19,344 nt of DNA from JBBSDV01 sp038240335 (GTDB lineage: Bacteria; Chloroflexota; Dehalococcoidia; DSTF01; JACRBR01): NCBI GenBank assembly GCA_038240335.1, contig JBBSDV010000037.1, forward strand, positions 1 through 19,344. The letters are read 5' to 3'. The position numbers and the translations under genes were made by a program. This document shows, one piece after another, positions 15,521 through 19,344 of this stretch (position 1 is the stretch's first letter; each line of letters begins with the position of its first letter). The notes below the pieces were generated by a model, which searched no databases, was not told where the DNA came from, and worked only from the letters and a program-made list of their open reading frames with translations.

Positions 15521-16123
15521 TCAATCGCTGTTGGGTACCCGCACAGCTTCGTATGCCCCCGCGCGCAGCGCGGCGAGAAAGCTTGCTTCGTCCCGGATCT
15601 CCGCGTCAAACCGGGTCGCGCACACGCCAACCTCTCGTACCGAGTGCGCGTCGCTGCCGCCGAGGCCCGGCAGTCGCAGTCCCCGCGCGAGCCTCGCTGC
15701 GTTGTCGTTCTGCAGCATTCCCTCCGTGCCGTTCTGCACCTCGACGGAATCGAATACCGCGGCCAGATCGGCCGGTGGCAGCGAGCCGTAACGTCTGCTG
15801 GGATGCGCGAGATACAACAGCGCATCCTGATCGCGGGCCAGTCGTTGCAGTTCCGAGAGCGTGGCCATCGCCGGTTCGTGCCGGGTCGCGCCGAAGACGA
15901 GGACGTGGCCAACTTCAGTCGTCACCTCCATGCCGCGCAGCACGACGAACCGCATCGATTGACCGAGTGCCTCGATCTCCTCCAGGGGCCAGAGGGCGTC
16001 GTGATCGGTAATACATACGCCATCGAGGCCCCGTGCCTGCGCGGCGCGGACAAGCGCGTCGGGCGTTAGTGCGCTGCACGGGGAGTGCACCTTGGTGTGG
16101 CAATGGAGGTCGATCAGCTGCAC
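15521..16123 (-). CDS. Small PHP-domain metal-dependent phosphoesterase
   Basis: The 200-residue protein is a compact PHP domain. Metal-ligand motifs in order are D5-L-H7-C-H9, T39-D40-H41-D42, E66 followed by H73 in EVTTEVGHVLVFG, LAHPSRR, and GGSDAH near residue 157. The family hydrolyses phosphoesters with two or three metal ions; members of this size include nucleases and histidinol-phosphatase-like enzymes, and the substrate here cannot be told. The start is GTG at 16123, needed to keep DLHCH near the N-terminus; no Shine-Dalgarno is present, so initiation may be leaderless or coupled. The gene lies between a purine-rich inverted repeat upstream and the MoxR gene downstream, in the same orientation. 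Confidence 0.85.
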   Translation of the reverse strand: MQLIDLHCHTKVHSPCSALTPDALVRAAQARGLDGVCITDHDALWPLEEIEALGQSMRFVVLRGMEVTTEVGHVLVFGATRHEPAMATLSELQRLARDQDALLYLAHPSRRYGSLPPADLAAVFDSVEVQNGTEGMLQNDNAARLARGLRLPGLGGSDAHSVREVGVCATRFDAEIRDEASFLAALRAGAYEAVRVPNSD

Positions 16124-16278
16124 GTGAGAATTGGGAAGCGGAACGTGAGAAGTGGGAGCGTCACGTTGAGACTAGGTGTGGCGGTACGGTCGTACGCTGG
16201 GATCCGAACGCTCAAGCTTGTGGCTCCTGCGTAGAGTGATCGTATCTCCCACTCCCCACTTTCTCGCTTCCCACCTCC
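16124..16278. repeat. Purine-rich direct and inverted repeat between dehydrogenase and PHP genes
   Basis: Two direct copies, GTGAGAATTGGGAAGCG (16124-16140) and GTGAGAAGTGGGAGCG (16145-16160), lie beside the PHP start. About 87 bp away is an inverted arm: CTCCCACT (16246-16253) complements AGTGGGAG (16151-16158), and CGCTTCCCA (16265-16273) complements TGGGAAGCG (16132-16140). The arms are about 28 nt long and imperfect in the middle. In the transcript this could form a large stem-loop between the two genes. Confidence 0.6.
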
Positions 16279-16285
16279 GAACCGG

Positions 16286-17035
16286 CTATTGCCAACCGCC
16301 CCGCGCGCCCTTCGTCATCCCTAACGGACCAACAGGCCAGTTAAATCCCGCTTTCATCACCGTATCGATGTCCTCGGCGCTCGCGACGCCCTCATCGAGC
16401 ACCCGTCGTGCTTCGGCCACCATCGCGAAGTAGATGCGGTTCGCTACGAAGCCGTACTTGCCGGGCGCGTCCTTGACGCGAATCGTCACCTTGCCGAGCC
16501 GCGCCCCAATCGCCTCCATCGTCGAAATCGCGTCCTCTGAGGTCTCGGGCGCATAGATGATCTCCACCGGCTTCATGATGAAGGCAGGGCTGAACCAATG
16601 GAATCCGAGGAAGCGATCCCGCCGAGACACAGCCTTGTTGATGTCCGAGATAGCGAAACCGGACGTGTTCGTCGCAAATATCGCATCCTTCTTGACGAGG
16701 GCATCGAGCTCTCGGAAGACGCTCTTCTTGAGCTCCAGGTTCTCCGGGACTGCTTCCACGATAAGGTCGCACTCGCGCAGATCGGCGATTTCTTTCGTGA
16801 ACGAGAATCGTGCGACGGCCGCGTCGTACTCGTCCTTCGTCATCTTGCCGCGCTCGACCGCGCCGTTCAGCCCGAATCGACCTTCAATCATCGAGTGTCT
16901 TGTCTTCTCGATCAGATCATCGTTCAGGTCCCGGATGATCGTCTTGAAGCCGTGCGCCGCGAACGTCTGAGCGATGCCGCCGCCCATCACACCGCCCCCC
17001 ATCAGCCCCACGAGCTTAATATCGTCGATTCCCAT
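16286..17035 (-). CDS. 3-hydroxyacyl-CoA dehydrogenase family protein, short C-terminus
   Basis: The N-terminal Rossmann domain opens with GLMGGGVMGGGIAQTFAAHG, a GxGxxG NAD-binding motif. Catalytic-region motifs follow: ATNTSGFAIS, GFHWFSPAFIMKPVEII with the active-site histidine, and KYGFVANRIYFAMVAEA at the start of the C-terminal domain. Family members oxidise (S)-3-hydroxyacyl-CoA with NAD in fatty-acid or butanoate metabolism. At 249 residues it is 30-45 shorter than usual and ends GFNWPVGPLGMTKGARGGWQ, so the second half of the C-terminal dimerisation domain is missing. Neither other frame supplies it before the stop. It may be a genuine short subfamily or a truncated gene. The ATG at 17035 is well supported by AGGAG 6 nt upstream (in GAGGAGCGGAGA). 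Confidence 0.82.
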   Translation of the reverse strand: MGIDDIKLVGLMGGGVMGGGIAQTFAAHGFKTIIRDLNDDLIEKTRHSMIEGRFGLNGAVERGKMTKDEYDAAVARFSFTKEIADLRECDLIVEAVPENLELKKSVFRELDALVKKDAIFATNTSGFAISDINKAVSRRDRFLGFHWFSPAFIMKPVEIIYAPETSEDAISTMEAIGARLGKVTIRVKDAPGKYGFVANRIYFAMVAEARRVLDEGVASAEDIDTVMKAGFNWPVGPLGMTKGARGGWQ

Positions 17036-17134
17036 TCTCCGCTCCTCTGCAAAAACCTGCTGCAGCGTGATCGTAAGCGAGGTTGGGCATACGCGCGAGA
17101 AGCGCGCCCCGGTCTCCAGCTTCCGTGCACATCA

Positions 17135-17166
17135 AATCGAGCCGGGAACGCCTCCCCGGCTCGATT
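17135..17166 (-). terminator. Strong 12-bp terminator hairpin of the DUF3618 cluster
   Basis: AATCGAGCCGGG (17135-17146) and CCCGGCTCGATT (17155-17166) form a perfect 12-bp stem with an 8-nt loop, 28 nt after the DUF3618 stop on the minus strand. In that direction ATTTGATG follows the stem, a short T-rich end. The hairpin is about 100 bp upstream of the dehydrogenase start, so it separates two transcription units. Confidence 0.65.
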
Positions 17167-17194
17167 CTTTGAGTGTTCCTGGAAGATGCGAATC

Positions 17195-17779
17195 TCAGTT
17201 TTGGCCCCCATGGCCGTTTCCGTAGGGGATTGGTGTGTTGCCGGTCCGACCGGTCGACGCAGGTGACGAAGCGGCAAGGGGCTCCATATCAGCGGTCCCG
17301 CCGTGCTCGCCGTCTCGCATCGGACCGGCGAGATGATCCGTAAAGTGCGGCGTCCTCGGTTGAGAACCCGCGGTCGCTGCTCTCGAATCGCGTTCGAACA
17401 GATCATGCACCGCTTGCCGTAGCTCGCCCTGCAGCGTGCTCCCGACGTTGCCCGTGATTGCACTCAACGCTTCCGCTAAGAATCCTCCACCGGACGTGCC
17501 GCCAGCGTTGGTCCTCGTCGCGTGATCCTTCGAGCGCGCACCGCGTCCTGTCACGGCGCCCGCCACCAAGCCTGCGCCGAGCGCCGAGGCGACCGTCACG
17601 AGCGGCCGCTTCTCGACGAACGCTGATAGGTTCGAGTGCTCACCCAATCGGTCCTGCACCGCCGTCCGAGCGTCTGTGACATCGCGGTGCACACGTTCTC
17701 GCAGTTCCTCCGCCTTGTCGTTCATCGAAGCCCGGTGTCGCGCTATGTCGCGCTGGATCTCATCTGGTTTCTTGCCCAT
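17195..17779 (-). CDS. DUF3618 domain membrane-associated protein
   Basis: The 194-residue protein begins with a DUF3618-type amphipathic helix (PDEIQRDIARHRASMNDKAE) that is probably coiled-coil, to about residue 45. A short hydrophobic, glycine-rich segment follows (LVTVASALGAGLVAGAVTG, about 60-78). The C-terminal half is polar and probably disordered, rich in Gly, Ser, Thr and Asn. The family has no known biochemical activity and often sits beside holin-superfamily III proteins. Its ATG at 17779 lies 37 bp inside the upstream holin-like gene, an unusually long overlap, with GAGGA a short distance before it. A structural role at the membrane together with the two upstream genes is inferred. 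Confidence 0.8.
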   Translation of the reverse strand: MGKKPDEIQRDIARHRASMNDKAEELRERVHRDVTDARTAVQDRLGEHSNLSAFVEKRPLVTVASALGAGLVAGAVTGRGARSKDHATRTNAGGTSGGGFLAEALSAITGNVGSTLQGELRQAVHDLFERDSRAATAGSQPRTPHFTDHLAGPMRDGEHGGTADMEPLAASSPASTGRTGNTPIPYGNGHGGQN

Positions 17780-18201
17780 TCCACGTCCTCACGAACTGAT
17801 GCCAACGTCCGCGCCGGCTTGAGGCTAAATCGCTTGAACTGCTGCATGGCGAGTGAACCGGTGAAGATCGCGGCCCCGGCGATGATCAGCGTCGTGAACA
17901 CGGCCGCCAACCAAAGCGGCATGAACGTGTTGAGCACGAGCATCACCGTAACGAAGAGAAAGATGAGCGCGAGCGCGCTGGCCACCAGCGCAACTCCACC
18001 GAGGATCGCGCCGCGTTTCACGTGATCGACCTGTTCCATCAGTTCCGCACGCGCGAGCTCCGTCTCCTTCTGCGCCAGTATTCGAACGTCGCCGGCGATC
18101 GCCATGAAGTCGCTGCGGATGCGCCGCAGTTCGTCCTCGCCGCGCTTGAGTTGCTCGGCGAGCGATTCCTGTGCTTCCGTCGTCTGTCGCGCCGTGGTCA
18201 C
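17743..18201 (-). CDS. Holin-superfamily III / YqjE-like membrane protein
   Basis: The 152-residue protein has an N-terminal amphipathic helix (about 10-60) ending in AQKETELARAELMEQVDHVK, then two close hydrophobic helices (about 65-90 and 95-117) and a charged C-terminal helix. This is the pattern of the Phage_holin_3_6/DUF1469 family, which includes E. coli YqjE. Such proteins are chromosomally encoded, and a true holin function is not shown. The GTG start at 18201 is preceded by GAGGT, which overlaps the stop codon of the upstream DUF883-like gene only 4 bp away. The stop lies 37 bp inside the DUF3618 gene. The three genes form one tight operon, comparable to yqjD-yqjE in enterobacteria. 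Confidence 0.82.
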   Translation of the reverse strand: MTTARQTTEAQESLAEQLKRGEDELRRIRSDFMAIAGDVRILAQKETELARAELMEQVDHVKRGAILGGVALVASALALIFLFVTVMLVLNTFMPLWLAAVFTTLIIAGAAIFTGSLAMQQFKRFSLKPARTLASVREDVEWARNQMRSSAT

Positions 18202-18205
18202 GGCG

Positions 18206-18637
18206 CTACCTCAAGATGCGGCTGATCAGGAAGCCGCCGACCACTGCGCCTGCGACGGCCTGCAACGGGTGCTCCTTCACGTAGGCCTCGACGTCGTCGA
18301 GAATCGCCGACGTGTCGTGCTCCCGAAGGTATCCCGCCGTCTTCTCCATGCTCTCGGCGACCTTTGTCCCCGCCTGCGCGGGTATGCCGTCCGTCGTGGC
18401 GCTCTTGTCCTTGAGCTTCTGCGCTGCATCCTCGAGGCTGCCCGCCGCCTTGTCGATGCCGGCGTCCGCCCGATCTTGCGCCTTTTCCGTCACGGCGGAC
18501 GCCTTTTCCTGTGCTTTGCCGGCCATGTCCTTCACCTTGTCGGTGGCCTGCGGCGTCTCGCCCGGCTTCGCAGTCATGTCCTGGTAAGCCATCGGGCTGT
18601 CGTCGACGATGTTGCTCGGATCGTTTCTCTGCTGCAT
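18206..18637 (-). CDS. DUF883 / ElaB-YqjD-like membrane-anchored protein
   Basis: The 143-residue protein has a long amphipathic, Lys-, Ala-, Asp- and Glu-rich middle part (KDMAGKAQEKASAVTEKAQD; similar to CsbD or LEA stress proteins). It ends with the DUF883-type anchor YVKEHPLQAVAGAVVGGFLI followed by SRILR. E. coli YqjD and ElaB are C-tail-anchored, stress-induced and bind ribosomes; whether this protein does so is unknown. ATG at 18637 is chosen because AAGGAG lies 6 nt upstream; an in-frame extension to 18721 would add an unlikely Cys- and Trp-containing leader. It is the first gene of the three-gene cluster. TTGACA on the minus strand (18721-18716) is a perfect -35, but no good -10 follows at normal spacing. 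Confidence 0.8.
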   Translation of the reverse strand: MQQRNDPSNIVDDSPMAYQDMTAKPGETPQATDKVKDMAGKAQEKASAVTEKAQDRADAGIDKAAGSLEDAAQKLKDKSATTDGIPAQAGTKVAESMEKTAGYLREHDTSAILDDVEAYVKEHPLQAVAGAVVGGFLISRILR

Positions 18638-18765
18638 TACGGTCTCCTTCGTTAGAACCTCACGGTTGACCACAGTACAGCAGACCCAAGTGCGGCTTTT
18701 CGTAACGGATCTCGCTGTCAATGTTTCACTCTCGCGTCATCGAAGCCGTAGCGGCATGGGCGCGC

Positions 18766-18794
18766 TTGAAATCAACCGCAACACGATGTATCTT
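18766..18794 (+). promoter_or_regulatory. Probable promoter of the acyltransferase gene
   Basis: TTGAAA (18766-18771) and TATCTT (18789-18794) are 17 nt apart, matching five and four of six consensus bases. Transcription would begin near 18801, about 30 nt before the GTG at 18831. It sits in the 193-bp divergent region shared with the DUF883 cluster. Confidence 0.45.
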
Positions 18795-18830
18795 CGGCCT
18801 CTCCCAGCACGCGATAGGGCACGGAAGACA

Positions 18831-19344
18831 GTGATCAACGACCGACCCACGGATGCCGACCGAAGCCGCGTCGCCTCGATCGACATTCTGCGCGGCATCG
18901 CGATCGCGTGGGTGCTGCTCTTCCACCTCTGGGGTGACCTCGAGTTTTTCCCCGGCGTGCCCCGCGTCTATTACGAACAGCTGACGTGGCAGTTCAAGCA
19001 GGCCAATGGTCCATGGGCAATCTTGACCGCCATCACGGACCTCGTGTTTCGCGACGGCTTCCAGGGCGTGCCCCTCTTCATGATGATTAGCGGCGTCTCG
19101 CTTACGATCGCGGCGTACCGCGCAGGCGATGGCGTGAACTGGCCACGCTTCTTCGTAGCTCGATTTCGCAAGCTTCTCGTTCCCTACTGGGCTGGAGTCG
19201 CGCTGACGTATGCGGTGATCGCCGCGATCGCCTGGCGCCAGGCGTCGCTCGATGGCGGCACATTCAGCAGGCACATCGGCGACGGCGTCACGATCTCTTT
19301 GCACAGCATCGTCAACGTCGATCGCGGCATCGCATTCGCGAGCA
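18831..19344 (+). CDS. Acyltransferase family 3 (OafA/YrhL-like) membrane protein, 3'-partial
   Basis: The frame is open to the window end, leaving 171 residues. After a short cytosolic N-terminus comes the family signature SIDILRGIAIAWVLLFHLWG, whose histidine is the conserved catalytic-type residue of helix 1. Further features are VPLFMMISGVSLTIAAYR (the FFxxSGF-like element) and RFRKLLVPYWAGVALTYAVI. Family members are polytopic enzymes that O-acetylate or otherwise acylate surface sugars, peptidoglycan or antibiotics; the substrate is unknown. GTG at 18831 has GGAAG just upstream and lies behind a likely promoter; in-frame ATGs at 18756 and 18786 overlap that promoter and lack ribosome binding sites. 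The gene is divergent from the DUF883 cluster. Confidence 0.85.
   Translation, partial: MINDRPTDADRSRVASIDILRGIAIAWVLLFHLWGDLEFFPGVPRVYYEQLTWQFKQANGPWAILTAITDLVFRDGFQGVPLFMMISGVSLTIAAYRAGDGVNWPRFFVARFRKLLVPYWAGVALTYAVIAAIAWRQASLDGGTFSRHIGDGVTISLHSIVNVDRGIAFAS

Noticed and set aside
16124..16278. CRISPR array
   Set aside because: There are only two imperfect direct units with a 4-bp gap plus an inverted arm, and no regular spacers or cas genes.
17743..18201. Holin-like gene as sign of a prophage
   Set aside because: There are no endolysin, capsid, integrase or terminase genes nearby, and the neighbours match a chromosomal yqjD/yqjE-like set.

Overview
The window is a GC-rich stretch of a bacterial chromosome. 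It most likely comes from an uncultured Chloroflexota member. The strongest clue is an adjacent pair of rare membrane protein families, the Chlor_Arch_YYY/DUF2298 family and its partner Agl23, whose known range is mainly Chloroflexi and Archaea. Coding density is high, and GTG, TTG and probably CTG starts are common. I see no rRNA, tRNA, CRISPR array, transposase, integrase or recognisable defence system. The assignment to Chloroflexota is inference from gene content.

Layout. Positions 1-7783 (+) hold a four-gene block that looks like a surface-glycan or lipid-linked-sugar module: a YYY protein (5' end missing), Agl23 fused to an NHL beta-propeller, a flippase-like membrane protein of the lysylphosphatidylglycerol synthase TM family, and a FAD-dependent oxidoreductase. 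The first two overlap by 4 bp. A perfect 12-bp hairpin and a strong sigma-70-like promoter separate them from the last two, which are directly abutted. After a 322-bp gap come a double zinc-ribbon (zf-TFIIB) protein and a long LOG-family nucleotide hydrolase (8106-9673, +). Then follow an exported NicO-type metal transporter with an EF-hand and a histidine-rich loop, a small EthD-domain protein and a cytosolic-looking GH20 hexosaminidase (9818-13975, +).

From 14064 to 18637 the genes lie on the minus strand. In transcription order they are a three-gene membrane/stress cluster (DUF883/YqjD-like, holin-superfamily YqjE-like, DUF3618) that ends at a strong 12-bp terminator; a 3-hydroxyacyl-CoA dehydrogenase with a short C-terminus; an intergenic purine-rich inverted repeat; a small PHP phosphoesterase; a MoxR AAA+ ATPase that appears to start at CTG; and a DUF952 protein coupled to MoxR by ATGA. 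At the right edge a divergent acyltransferase-3 gene (18831 onward, +) runs off the window.

Working together. The first four genes plausibly build, move or modify a lipid-linked glycan. The edge acyltransferase could decorate cell-surface sugars and the GH20 enzyme could recycle amino sugars, but neither link is shown by the sequence. The DUF883-holin-DUF3618 cluster resembles the enterobacterial yqjD-yqjE arrangement and probably serves envelope stress or membrane anchoring. Most other genes are housekeeping or accessory. The least understood part of the window is the YYY/Agl23-propeller module.
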